Below, in pieces: positions 6,688 through 14,592 of a DNA stretch of 15,159 nucleotides. Positions within the stretch are counted from its first letter, which is position 1, and every line of letters begins with the position of its first letter. The stretch comes from Syntrophomonadaceae bacterium (GTDB taxonomy: Bacteria; Bacillota; Dethiobacteria; DTU022), in the NCBI GenBank assembly GCA_003566935.1, contig PXBM01000094.1, positions 1 to 15,159 on the forward strand, in the 5' to 3' direction. The notes under the pieces are model-generated. The model was not told where the DNA came from, made no database searches, and saw nothing but the letters and a program-made list of their open reading frames with translations. Both the position numbers and the translations under genes were made by a program.

Positions 6688-7758
6688 ATGCGCGACACAA
6701 GAATAGAAGAACTGGCAGATATATTGATAAAGCATTCCACCCGGATTAAGCCAAAGGAGACTGTGTTAATTTCTTCTACTGAGCTGGGCCAACCCCTGGT
6801 AGAAACCCTCTACGAGAAAATTTTAGCCATGGGCGCTTTTCCTTTACTCAAGCTGACTTTTTCAACCCTGCAGCCGCTTTATTTTAAAAATGCCAACAAT
6901 GAACAGCTGGATACCCTGCTCGATATAGAAGAGCTAATTTACAAAAAAGCGGATGCTCTAATCAACGTTAGAGCTCCTGGTAACATGAAAGAGTTAAGCG
7001 GTGTAGAGCCTGACCGCATGACCAGGCGCATGAAAGCGATGCAGCCAATCCAGGAGTGGGTTATATCCGGTAATGTCCGCTGGACCCTTTGCAACTTCCC
7101 CACACAGGCTTTGGCCCAGGAAGCAGAAATGTCACTGGATGAATACGAAGACTTTGTTTTTGGAGCGACAAATATAGATTGGTCGGCACAGGCAGAATTT
7201 TTGAAAAAGATTAAGGAAGTTTTTGACCAGGGTCAAAAAGTGCACCTGGTCGGTGAAAATACTGATCTGAAATTTAACCTGGCCGGCAGATCCGGCATTG
7301 TCTGCGACGGCAGCCATAACATGCCGGATGGCGAGGTATTCTATGCTCCCGTCGATGATTCGGCAGAAGGTTATATCAACTATGATTTCCCTGCTATTTA
7401 CCAGGGCCGGGAAGTTAACAATGTCCGCTTGGAGTTTAAGAAGGGACAGGTTGTAAAAGCAAGTGCCGATAAAAATGAAGCGCTGCTGCAAAAAGTGATC
7501 GAAACTGATGAAGGGGCAAAACGAATTGGCGAATTCGGTATAGGCACCAATTACGGTATTACCAAGTTCACCAAGGACATCCTCTTTGATGAAAAAATCG
7601 GGGGCACAATCCACCTGGCTTTGGGGCGCGCCTATCCCAAAGGTGGCGGGATCAATCAGTCTGCAGTCCATTGGGACATGGTAAAAGATCTACGCAGCAA
7701 CGGCAAAATCTATTTGGACGGTAAACTTGTCCAGGAAAACGGGGACTTTAAAATCTAG
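6688..7758 (+). CDS. M29-family metallo-aminopeptidase
   Basis: This 356-residue cytoplasmic protein resembles the AmpS/PepS/aminopeptidase T family, dimetal enzymes that remove N-terminal residues from peptides. All metal and catalytic ligands are present with the spacing of the Thermus enzyme: E216 (EVFYAP), E282 (GEFGIG), H309 and Y316 (HLALGRAYPKGG), H328 and D330 (VHWDM). Distances of 66, 7 and 2 residues within these pairs equal those of E250/E316, H345/Y352 and H376/D378. It is about 50 residues shorter than the roughly 410 of classical members; the residue offset shows that most of the missing length lies before the first glutamate, so it belongs to a compact variant. ATG 6688 follows an AAAGGA site with about 8 nt of spacing. 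It stands alone between two minus-strand genes, converging on glnS with 28 bp between stop codons. Its role is probably peptide turnover; the preferred substrate cannot be inferred. Confidence 0.92.
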   Translation: MRDTRIEELADILIKHSTRIKPKETVLISSTELGQPLVETLYEKILAMGAFPLLKLTFSTLQPLYFKNANNEQLDTLLDIEELIYKKADALINVRAPGNMKELSGVEPDRMTRRMKAMQPIQEWVISGNVRWTLCNFPTQALAQEAEMSLDEYEDFVFGATNIDWSAQAEFLKKIKEVFDQGQKVHLVGENTDLKFNLAGRSGIVCDGSHNMPDGEVFYAPVDDSAEGYINYDFPAIYQGREVNNVRLEFKKGQVVKASADKNEALLQKVIETDEGAKRIGEFGIGTNYGITKFTKDILFDEKIGGTIHLALGRAYPKGGGINQSAVHWDMVKDLRSNGKIYLDGKLVQENGDFKI

Positions 7759-7759
7759 T

Positions 7760-7799
7760 AGTAAAATAGGGGAACAGGTACCTGCTTTACTTTTTCTTT
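7760..7799 (+). terminator. Possible terminator of the aminopeptidase gene overlapping the glnS 3' end
   Basis: AGTAAA at 7760-7765 can pair with TTTACT at 7786-7791, enclosing a perfect 10-bp palindrome CAGGTACCTG at 7775-7784, and a T-rich run follows to 7799. The outer stem is short and AT-rich, so efficiency is doubtful. The T-rich run is also the coding sequence, on the other strand, of the lysine tail and stop of GlnS. Confidence 0.4.
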
Positions 7800-9496
7800 A
7801 TTTTTGCCCAGCTGTCTTTTAGCTGAACGATGCGGTTAAAGACCGGCTGTCCGTCTGCCGATGCTTTCGGATCAAAGTAAAAGTAAGCTTTGCGTAAAAA
7901 CTGGAAGCGGCTTCCGGGCTTAGCCTCGGCTACTGCCGGTTCAGCAGGTACGTTTTCACAGACAATAAGCGATTGCGGATTGATATGACTGGTAAAATCC
8001 TGTTCGCTGTCTTCCTCGGGGTTTTCCACTGTAAATAAGGTGTCGTACAAATTCACTTTAATGGTCGCTGCGTGCTGTACAGAAACCCAGTGGATTACCC
8101 CTTTTATTTTTTTGCCGCTGGTATCAGATCCACTCCTGGTCAGAGGATCATAAGTACAGCGCAGTTCGATGATATTGCCTTCATTATCCCTGATTACTTC
8201 TTCGCAGCAAATCACATAAGCGCCTTTAAGGCGGACCTCTTTACCGGGACTGAGTCGGTGAAACTTTTTCGGCGGGTCTTCCATAAAATCCTCGCGTTCA
8301 ATGTAAATCTCCCTGCTAAAGGGCACCTCCCGCTTGCCTGCACTATCATTGCCGGGCAGGTTTTCCATTTCACACATTTCGGTCTTATCTTCCGGCCAGT
8401 TGGTTATCACTACCCTGACCGGATCAAGAACAGCCATCAGGCGGGGAGCTGTATTTTCAAGTTCCTGGCGGATACAGTGCTCCAGCAGGGCCAGGTCTAC
8501 GGTACTTTCAGCCCTCGATACCCCAACTCTCTCCTGGAAGTCAGCAATCGCCTGTGGGGTTACCCCTCTTCTTCGCAGACCGGCTATGGTCGGCATGCGG
8601 GGGTCATCCCAGCCAGATACGTATTTCTCTTCAACCAAACGGCGCAGCTTGCGCTTGCTCATAACAGTGTGAGTCATGTTAAGACGTGCAAATTCCGTCT
8701 GGCGGGAGCGATACTTTACCACTTCCGGCACGAGCTCCACAGCGCGATCGACAATCCAGTCATAAAGAGGACGGTGATCGCTATATTCGATCGAACAAAG
8801 AGAATGGGTGATCCCTTCCAGGCAATCAGAAAAAGGGTGATCGAAATCATACATAGGGTAAATACACCATTTGTCACCGGTACGGTGGTGATCGGCATGT
8901 AAAATGCGGTAGATGACGGGATCTCGCATATTAAGGTTACCGGAAGCCATATCAATTTTTGCCCTCAAAACCCTGCTTCCCGTGGGGAATTCTCCTTTAC
9001 GCATTCCTTCAAATAATTCAAGGTTTTCTTCCACGGAACGATTACGATAGGGGCTTTCAGTTCCCGGTTCGGTCAGTGTCCCACGATATTCCTTGATCTC
9101 TTCCTGGTTTAAATCGCAGATATAAGCCCTGCCGGCCTCTATCAGGCGGCAGGCAAACTGATACTTTACTTCAAAGTAGTCAGAACTGAAAAACAGGCGA
9201 TCTTCCCAATCTGCTCCCAACCAGCGAATATCTTCGATTATTGAGTCAACAAACTCCTGCTCTTCTTTGATAGGGTTGGTATCATCAAAACGAAGGTTAA
9301 ATTTGCCATGAAAATCCCTGGCAATAAAATAATTAAGCAGGATCGCCTTGGCATGGCCTATATGCAGGTAACCGTTAGGTTCGGGTGGAAAACGGGTGTG
9401 GACCGGGTTATCTCCCAATGTGCTTTTGGCAAGATCTTCCCTGATCATGGAGTAAATAAAATTTGATTTACCTTCAGTTCCATTCTTATCAGTCAT
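7787..9496 (-). CDS. glnS: Glutaminyl-tRNA synthetase
   Basis: This cytoplasmic class Ib synthetase charges tRNA-Gln with glutamine using ATP. The Rossmann domain carries FPPEPNGYLHIGHAK with the HIGH motif at residues 45-48, and the KMSKS equivalent VMSKRKL is at 278-284. Recognised GlnRS segments include NLRFDDTNP, IDMASGNLNMRDP and WCIYPMYDF. The C-terminal third is the paired beta-barrel anticodon-binding domain. Length is 569 against 554 in E. coli, with a few extra residues just before the VMSKR loop and a lysine-rich C-terminus. GlnRS rather than GluRS is clear from the YPMYDF and SLCSIEYSDHRPLYDW segments. ATG 9496 has an AAAGGAG site 7 nt upstream. It lies 42 bp downstream of glmS on the same strand with no terminator seen, so it is probably co-transcribed. 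Many Firmicutes lack GlnRS and use GatCAB instead, so its presence is informative. Confidence 0.96.
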   Translation of the reverse strand: MTDKNGTEGKSNFIYSMIREDLAKSTLGDNPVHTRFPPEPNGYLHIGHAKAILLNYFIARDFHGKFNLRFDDTNPIKEEQEFVDSIIEDIRWLGADWEDRLFFSSDYFEVKYQFACRLIEAGRAYICDLNQEEIKEYRGTLTEPGTESPYRNRSVEENLELFEGMRKGEFPTGSRVLRAKIDMASGNLNMRDPVIYRILHADHHRTGDKWCIYPMYDFDHPFSDCLEGITHSLCSIEYSDHRPLYDWIVDRAVELVPEVVKYRSRQTEFARLNMTHTVMSKRKLRRLVEEKYVSGWDDPRMPTIAGLRRRGVTPQAIADFQERVGVSRAESTVDLALLEHCIRQELENTAPRLMAVLDPVRVVITNWPEDKTEMCEMENLPGNDSAGKREVPFSREIYIEREDFMEDPPKKFHRLSPGKEVRLKGAYVICCEEVIRDNEGNIIELRCTYDPLTRSGSDTSGKKIKGVIHWVSVQHAATIKVNLYDTLFTVENPEEDSEQDFTSHINPQSLIVCENVPAEPAVAEAKPGSRFQFLRKAYFYFDPKASADGQPVFNRIVQLKDSWAKIKKK

Positions 9497-9538
9497 ATTA
9501 ATCTCCTTTGACCATACCGCAAACCTATGCAGATATAA

Positions 9539-11377
9539 TTATTCGACTGTTACACTTTTGGCCAGGTTACGGGGTTTATCAACTGAACTACCGCGGGCCA
9601 GGGCGGCATAGTAAGCAATCAACTGTGTCGGTACTGCCGCCAGGACCGGGGCCAGGATATCGTTAACCGGGGGCAGATAAAAAATCGACTCTACCTGCTC
9701 GGCAACATCATCATAACCTTCCATGGTGATTGCAAATACGGCGCCACCACGGGCATTAACTTCCTGGATATTGCTCAGGGTTTTATCATATACTGCTTTC
9801 TGTGTAATTAAGGCCACTACCGGTACACCATCAACGATCAGGGCTAGAGGGCCGTGTTTAAGTTCTCCTGCAGCATAAGCTTCGGCATGGATATAGGATA
9901 TCTCTTTTAGTTTAAGGGCTCCTTCCCTGGCTACCGGGTAGTCCAGGTTACGCCCGACAAAGAAAGCGTTGTTCCATTTAGAAAGATGCTCGCAGTATTT
10001 ATGCAGTTTGGCCAGGCTGTCTTCAGAAAGAACCTGTTCCAGCTGCCCTGGCAGCTCTTTTAAGCCTTTGACCAATTCATCAGCTTTTTGGGAAGCCAGG
10101 CAAGCCCGCAGTTCCCCGAAATAAATAGCTACCAGGTAAAGGGCAACAAGCTGGGTCAGGTAGGCCTTGGTAGAGGCAACGGCAATTTCAGGGCCGGCCC
10201 AGGTATAAAGAACTTCATCCGCTTCGCGGGAAACAGTGCTGCCTACTACATTGGTAATAGCCAGAACCTTTACCCCTTTTTGCCTGGCCATACGCAGTGC
10301 AGCCAGGGTATCGGCGGTTTCACCGGACTGGCTGATAACTATAACCAGCTGATTCTCTTTAAAAATCGGGTTACGGTAACGAAATTCCGAAGCGACATCA
10401 ACTTCAACCGGTATAGAAGCAAGATCTTCCAGCAAGGCTTTACCAAGTAGACCGGCATGGTAGGCAGTACCGCAGGCTACAATATAAATACTTTCAAGGC
10501 CTTGTATCTCTTTTTCTGTCAGGTTGATTTCATCAAGCTTAATTTTACCGCTCGCTGTGTCTATGCGCTGACGCATAGTCTCTTTTACTGCTGCAGGCTG
10601 CTCCATTATTTCCTTGAGCATAAAATGATCGTAACCGCCCTTTTCGGCGGATTCTATATCCCAGTTAATTTCGAATACTTCCTTATCAAGGCTTTTACCT
10701 TCCGCATCAAAAATCTCAACCTGTTCAGGGGATATTGATGCAAACTCACCATCTTCTAAGATTTTAGTTTTTCTTGTATGGGCTAAAAGGGCCGGAATAT
10801 CTGAGGCAACAAGGTTTTCACCTTCTCCCAACCCAACAATCAGGGGGCTGTCCTGGCGGGCACAGACCAGGCGTTCAGGCTCGTGGGAAGATATAACCAC
10901 CATGGCATAAGAGCCTTCCACCCTGGCAACCGCTTTACGCACTGCTTCAAGCAGGTCCTTTTCATAGTATTCTTCTACCAGGTGAGCCAGGACTTCGGTA
11001 TCGGTTTCAGATCGGAATTCATGGCCTGCTTCATCTTTCAACCACTGGCGCAGCGTTTGATGGTTTTCTATAATACCATTATGAATAACGGCAAATTTTT
11101 CACAGCAGCTGTAGTGGGGGTGAGCGTTTTCATCTGTCGGACGGCCGTGGGTTGCCCAGCGGGTGTGGCCTATCCCGACTTTAACCTCGCTGTCTGCTCC
11201 ATCCATTTTACTTTCAAGATCAGCAACTGATCCTGCCGCTTTAGTGATCTTTAACTTGCCGTCAAGCTGCAGGGCCAGGCCGGCAGAATCATAACCACGG
11301 TATTCGAGCTTTTTTAAACCATCTATTAGAATTGTATTTGCTTCTTTAAAGCCTGTATAGCCAACAATGCCGCACAT
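9539..11377 (-). CDS. glmS: Glutamine--fructose-6-phosphate aminotransferase (isomerizing)
   Basis: GlmS makes glucosamine-6-phosphate from fructose-6-phosphate and glutamine, the first step to UDP-GlcNAc and peptidoglycan. The 612 residues match the usual 609. The N-terminal glutaminase domain (about 1-240) begins MCGIVGYTG, with nucleophile C2 becoming residue 1 after Met removal; R73 and W74 in HTRWATHG, N100-G101 in HNGII and D126 in ETDTE complete the site. Two SIS sugar-isomerase domains follow, with CGTAYHAG near residue 300, SQSGETADT near 350 and ELKHGPLALI in the second. The C-terminal KSVTVE carries the conserved fructose-phosphate-binding lysine, K607. ATG 11377 has a GGGGG site 7 nt upstream. 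It is 229 bp downstream of glmM, with its own predicted promoter, and 42 bp upstream of glnS. No glmS ribozyme core is recognisable in the short leader. Confidence 0.97.
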   Translation of the reverse strand: MCGIVGYTGFKEANTILIDGLKKLEYRGYDSAGLALQLDGKLKITKAAGSVADLESKMDGADSEVKVGIGHTRWATHGRPTDENAHPHYSCCEKFAVIHNGIIENHQTLRQWLKDEAGHEFRSETDTEVLAHLVEEYYEKDLLEAVRKAVARVEGSYAMVVISSHEPERLVCARQDSPLIVGLGEGENLVASDIPALLAHTRKTKILEDGEFASISPEQVEIFDAEGKSLDKEVFEINWDIESAEKGGYDHFMLKEIMEQPAAVKETMRQRIDTASGKIKLDEINLTEKEIQGLESIYIVACGTAYHAGLLGKALLEDLASIPVEVDVASEFRYRNPIFKENQLVIVISQSGETADTLAALRMARQKGVKVLAITNVVGSTVSREADEVLYTWAGPEIAVASTKAYLTQLVALYLVAIYFGELRACLASQKADELVKGLKELPGQLEQVLSEDSLAKLHKYCEHLSKWNNAFFVGRNLDYPVAREGALKLKEISYIHAEAYAAGELKHGPLALIVDGVPVVALITQKAVYDKTLSNIQEVNARGGAVFAITMEGYDDVAEQVESIFYLPPVNDILAPVLAAVPTQLIAYYAALARGSSVDKPRNLAKSVTVE

Positions 11378-11426
11378 ATGTAAACCCCCGCATAAATTTA
11401 CTGAAATAATAGCATTAACCTCAAGT

Positions 11427-11455
11427 ATTATAACATCGCCAAAGGTTCATTGCTA
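11427..11455 (-). promoter_or_regulatory. Promoter of glmS (extended -10)
   Basis: On the minus strand a perfect TATAAT (plus positions 11427-11432) is preceded by TG at the extended -10 position (TGTTATAAT). At 17 bp upstream lies TAGCAA (11450-11455), a poor -35, as is common with extended -10 promoters. Transcription would start near 11420, giving a leader of about 43 nt, too short for a standard glmS ribozyme. Confidence 0.65.
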
Positions 11456-11493
11456 CCAGATCTATTTACTGCATAACCGTCTTCATTTTACGG

Positions 11494-11511
11494 CAGCTTT
11501 CTTGAAAGCTG
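11494..11511. repeat. Perfect inverted repeat beside repeat copy B
   Basis: CAGCTTTC and GAAAGCTG flank TT, an 8-bp perfect dyad (in practice a 7-bp stem with a 4-nt loop). No T run follows on either strand, so it is not an ordinary intrinsic terminator. It ends one base short of the dispersed repeat copy at 11513, and copy A also has an inverted repeat on the same side. Confidence 0.6.
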
Positions 11512-11512
11512 A

Positions 11513-11567
11513 AGCGAGCATAAAGTGCAGGTATGTAACTGCCGGTAAAGTTAAACCTGTAGAATTT
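11513..11567. repeat. Dispersed intergenic repeat, copy B
   Basis: This is the second copy of the element at 6492-6547, lying between glmM and glmS. The conserved AAAGTGCAGG block begins at 11522, 145 nt upstream of the glmS start codon, against 146 nt for copy A and asnS, in the same orientation. The predicted glmS promoter lies between repeat and gene, so the element would act as DNA, or as RNA only in read-through transcripts from glmM. Differences between the copies include GCATGG against GTATGT, and GGTGAAGCTC against GGTAAAGTT. Confidence 0.7.
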
Positions 11568-11570
11568 GTA

Positions 11571-11585
11571 TCAAAACAATTTTGA
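11571..11585. repeat. Small inverted repeat downstream of glmM
   Basis: TCAAAA and TTTTGA flank CAA in a perfect 6-bp dyad, 22 bp after the glmM stop codon. It is AT-rich and lacks a following T run, so it would be a weak terminator at best. Confidence 0.35.
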
Positions 11586-11606
11586 TTACGCTTTGTTGTT
11601 TAAAAG

Positions 11607-12947
11607 TTAGCCCTGCTCTTCCCTGATAATTTCAGCCAGGGACTCGGCATGTTCGAGCAGGGTCTCTTTATCGAGAGGAGCTTCAATCATTACCCTTATT
11701 TTAGCTTCAGTTCCGGAAGGCCGCACCAGAATCCGGCCATGTTTGCCCAGCTCTTCTTCTATTTTCCTGATTGCTCCGGTTATGCGCGGCTTTTCAGCCC
11801 ATCCTTCCCTGCTTTCCACTTTTTGATTGACCAGGACCTGTGGAAGCCGTTCCAGGCGGGCTGCCAGCTCCGATAAGGGTTTTTCACTTTCCTGCATTAC
11901 TTTTAAAAGCTGCAGGGCAGTAAGTAAACCGTCACCGGTAGTTGCATGATCGGAAAAAATAATGTGCCCGGATTGTTCGCCACCCAGGTTATAACCCCCT
12001 GAGACGATCTTTTCCAAAACATAGCGGTCGCCTACCGCTGTCCGCTCTACTTTCAGGCCGTGCTTTTCAGCAAGAATATCAAGCCCGCCGTTACTCATAA
12101 CTGTGGCAACGAGGGTACCATTTTTCAGTTCTCCCTTTTGAGCCATATCAACAGCACAGATCGACATGATAGCGTCTCCGTCAACTTCGCTGCCCTTTTC
12201 ATCCACGGCAATCAGGCGATCGGCATCACCATCAAAGGCAATTCCTGCCATCGCCCCATGCTTAACAACTTCGCTCTGCAAATCGGCAGTATCAGTAGCC
12301 CCGCAGTTTACATTAATTAAAGTGCCATCCGGTTCATCGTGAAGCATTATTACTTCTGCGCCCAATTCATTTAAAAGCCGCCCGGCCACTCTGCACGCTG
12401 CACCGTGGGCACAGTCGATGACCAGTTTCATTCCATCAAGCCTGGCAGAATTTACTTTTAGATGGTTTAAATACTGCTCCAGGGCTGCATCGTCCGGGTA
12501 AGCCTGGCCCACTTTCTGCCCTTCAGGGCGCGGCAGCTCATCAAGACCCTGAAAGTAATAATTCTCTATTTTAGCTTCCACCTGATCAGGCAGCTTAAAG
12601 CCCCTGCTGTCAAATATTTTCAAGCCGTTGTCTTCAATGGGGTTATGGGAGGCTGATATTACCATGCCTGCAGCGGTGTTCAGGTTAGTAGTCAGGTAAG
12701 CTATGGCAGGAGTTGAGGCTATTCCAAGCAATCTTACTTCTCCACCAGCCGAAGTTATACCAGCAGTAAGAGATCCCTCCAGCATGGAACCAGAAAGGCG
12801 AGTGTCACGTCCGATAACAAATACTGGCTTTTCATGCTCCCGGCCCAGCATCCAGGCTGTAATTCTGCCAACCCTAAAAAAAAGTTCCGGGGTTAAATCA
12901 CGGTTAGCCACTCCTCTGATTCCGTCAGTTCCAAATAGTTTTCCCAA
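11607..12947 (-). CDS. glmM: Phosphoglucosamine mutase
   Basis: GlmM converts glucosamine-6-phosphate to glucosamine-1-phosphate for UDP-GlcNAc synthesis. The 446-residue protein has the four-domain alpha-D-phosphohexomutase layout. The phosphorylated catalytic serine is S100 in ISASHNP, the Mg-binding loop is DGDADR at 239-244, the sugar-specificity loop is GGEQSGH, and the phosphate-binding loop is RPSGTEAKIRV near the C-terminus. The start chosen is TTG at 12945-12947, giving MGKLFGTDGIRG as in other GlmM proteins. The in-frame TTG two codons earlier (12953) leaves only 1 nt after the AGGAGG site and is unlikely. It follows cdaR by 29 bp in the cdaA-cdaR-glmM order. In other Firmicutes GlmM physically inhibits CdaA, so this arrangement is probably functional as well as positional. 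Confidence 0.96.
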   Translation of the reverse strand: MGKLFGTDGIRGVANRDLTPELFFRVGRITAWMLGREHEKPVFVIGRDTRLSGSMLEGSLTAGITSAGGEVRLLGIASTPAIAYLTTNLNTAAGMVISASHNPIEDNGLKIFDSRGFKLPDQVEAKIENYYFQGLDELPRPEGQKVGQAYPDDAALEQYLNHLKVNSARLDGMKLVIDCAHGAACRVAGRLLNELGAEVIMLHDEPDGTLINVNCGATDTADLQSEVVKHGAMAGIAFDGDADRLIAVDEKGSEVDGDAIMSICAVDMAQKGELKNGTLVATVMSNGGLDILAEKHGLKVERTAVGDRYVLEKIVSGGYNLGGEQSGHIIFSDHATTGDGLLTALQLLKVMQESEKPLSELAARLERLPQVLVNQKVESREGWAEKPRITGAIRKIEEELGKHGRILVRPSGTEAKIRVMIEAPLDKETLLEHAESLAEIIREEQG

Positions 12948-12954
12948 AGACAAA

Positions 12955-12960
12955 CCTCCT
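12955..12960 (-). promoter_or_regulatory. Ribosome binding site that decides the glmM start
   Basis: A perfect AGGAGG (minus strand) lies 7 nt upstream of TTG 12947 but only 1 nt upstream of the earlier TTG 12953, so translation should start at 12947. Confidence 0.85.
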
Positions 12961-12976
12961 GTTTCACTGGCTATAA

Positions 12977-13708
12977 TTAGTTAGATTCCTCTGCATTATT
13001 ATCATCTGTTACTTCATCATCATCTTCCGGATCGGGTTCAGGCTCTGGAACTCGTGAAAATTCCAATCTAACAGTCACCAGCGACGGATCCATCACAAGC
13101 TCATTGACCCGGTTACCGTCGATATCGTAAACCACCGGTGATAGCTCCACGCTTTCTATTAATCTCATTCCGGTTACATCAACTAAAACAACAACCCGGT
13201 CAACCTGTTCAAAGATGCTTTCCGGGGCGCCAATTAAAACGTCTTCCGGAATGATTTCGTACTCATCAACTTCCCACCCTTCAGCGGGCTCTCCAATCAT
13301 ATTTAGTTCTACTTCAAAATCCTCTGAATAATAGGCTTCCAGGCCTACCCGGACCTGTTCGGGCTCGATCAAAATAATACTTAAGCCGCTGGGCACATTA
13401 CCCTGGACCCTGACCAGGTGGTTTCCAGAACCTTTATCAGCAAGGTCAACGTAAACTTCGATGTCCTGCATTGTCAAGCCTTCAAAATCATCAGGAAGCC
13501 CTTCCAGGGTGACATCTACAGTCTCAGCGATATCAATTACCACGTAATCCTGGCTAAGGTTTTGCACCTGCAAGGGAACATCGTGCCAGGTGCCACGTTG
13601 TGGTGTTGTGCGGGCAATTTTATCACCTGTGACAAAAAGCCACAATATTACTGCCATAAATACAGCTACGGCCATAACAAATTTATTACTGCGAAAAAAA
13701 CTATCCAT
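12977..13708 (-). CDS. cdaR: YbbR-domain regulator of diadenylate cyclase
   Basis: This 243-residue protein has a single N-terminal membrane segment (about 9-27, following MDSFFRSNK) and an extracellular part. Two YbbR-like beta repeats fit roughly residues 40-125 and 128-218; internal similarity is seen in VDVTLEGLPDDFEG and the EDVLIGAPESIFEQVD region. A highly acidic, Pro/Glu/Asp-rich tail follows from about 220. In Bacillus and Listeria, CdaR binds and modulates the membrane cyclase CdaA. Those proteins usually carry three or four YbbR repeats, so this one is short. It begins 2 bp after the cdaA stop, with a GGAGGAG site inside the cdaA end at rather long spacing, and runs into glmM. Identification rests on position, topology and repeat pattern more than on catalytic motifs, as it has none. 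Confidence 0.88.
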   Translation of the reverse strand: MDSFFRSNKFVMAVAVFMAVILWLFVTGDKIARTTPQRGTWHDVPLQVQNLSQDYVVIDIAETVDVTLEGLPDDFEGLTMQDIEVYVDLADKGSGNHLVRVQGNVPSGLSIILIEPEQVRVGLEAYYSEDFEVELNMIGEPAEGWEVDEYEIIPEDVLIGAPESIFEQVDRVVVLVDVTGMRLIESVELSPVVYDIDGNRVNELVMDPSLVTVRLEFSRVPEPEPDPEDDDEVTDDNNAEESN

Positions 13709-13710
13709 AA

Positions 13711-14544
13711 TTACTTATTACTCCTCCAGGACCACAGGCTAAACCCGTCGCTGCTCTCGGGTGAACATTCTTCTACAAGCAGGTTGCGCAACTTTTTCTC
13801 ATCAAGATAGCGGGAAAGAACCCCGTCATTGGCAACTGAAATAATGCCTGTTTCCTCAGATATAATTATCGCCAGAGCATCAGAGTGCTCAGTAATGCCG
13901 ATTCCAGCACGATGCCTGGTACCAAGCTCCTTACTCAGGTTTGGGTCTTCAGTCATAGGCAGATAACACCCAGCCGCAGTAATCTGATTACCCTGGATAA
14001 TCACCGCACCATCATGCAGAGGACTGCGGGGGAAGAAAATATTTACCAGCAGCTCAGCAGTTACTTGACCATTTACCGCAATACCTGTATCGGCAAATTC
14101 TTTTAAGCCAGTGCTGCGCTCCATGACAATCAGGGCCCCGATCCGCTTTTTAACCAAAACGGAAACGGCCTTGGTCAGCTCGTCAAGCATATTATCAAAA
14201 TCCTGGCTGCTCCAGTTGAAATATGTAGACTGAAAAATTTTCCCACGGCCTAGATGTTCCAGGGCCCTGCGCAGCTCAGGCTGCAAGACAATGGGGATAG
14301 CAATTAAACCAACGGTCATTGTCTGGCGAAGCGTCCAATGGAGTGTATCTAGCCCGACCTGATCACTTATTATAGTGGCCAAGAGCAATACAATTAGCCC
14401 TTTAACAAGCTGCTCGGCACGGGTTCCGCGGATAAGCAGTATCAGGCGGTAAAAAACGTAGGATATAATAGCTATATCAACGATATCAAGCCATTCGATA
14501 TCGACCTGAAGAATTGCTGCAATGATTCTTTCCCATATTGCCAC
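13711..14544 (-). CDS. cdaA: Membrane diadenylate cyclase CdaA
   Basis: CdaA condenses two ATP into c-di-AMP, which controls potassium and osmolyte transport and cell-wall homeostasis. Three hydrophobic segments at about 20-38, 46-62 and 76-90 anchor it, followed by the cytoplasmic DAC domain (about 105-265). The diagnostic motifs are intact: DGA at 178-180 in SPLHDGAVI and TRHR at 209-212 in GTRHRAGIG, so it should be active. The 277-residue length is normal. The start is GTG 14544 with GAGGG about 11 nt upstream; no better in-frame start is close. It heads the run cdaA-cdaR-glmM, the conserved Firmicutes order. A weak promoter (TAGAAT on the minus strand near 14615, 18 bp after TTGCAG) could serve it in the 123-bp gap before the radical SAM gene. 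Confidence 0.97.
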   Translation of the reverse strand: MAIWERIIAAILQVDIEWLDIVDIAIISYVFYRLILLIRGTRAEQLVKGLIVLLLATIISDQVGLDTLHWTLRQTMTVGLIAIPIVLQPELRRALEHLGRGKIFQSTYFNWSSQDFDNMLDELTKAVSVLVKKRIGALIVMERSTGLKEFADTGIAVNGQVTAELLVNIFFPRSPLHDGAVIIQGNQITAAGCYLPMTEDPNLSKELGTRHRAGIGITEHSDALAIIISEETGIISVANDGVLSRYLDEKKLRNLLVEECSPESSDGFSLWSWRSNK

Positions 14545-14592
14545 TTTCTACTGTACCCTCTTTTTAAAGTTTGCGGCTTCTAATAAGCTTTC

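Noticed and set aside
7132..7671. Open frame of 179 codons on the minus strand inside the M29 aminopeptidase gene
   Set aside because: The plus-strand frame carries all M29 ligands; the antisense frame shows no recognisable protein.
8072..8902. Open frame of 276 codons on the plus strand inside glnS
   Set aside because: It is antisense to the well-conserved GlnRS core and has no family resemblance or ribosome binding site; a shadow frame.
11494..11585. Rho-independent terminator after glmM
   Set aside because: The two inverted repeats at 11494-11511 and 11571-11585 lack a following T run on either strand.
12948..12953. glmM start at TTG 12953
   Set aside because: It would leave 1 nt after AGGAGG and add two residues not found in GlmM proteins; TTG 12947 fits both spacing and family.
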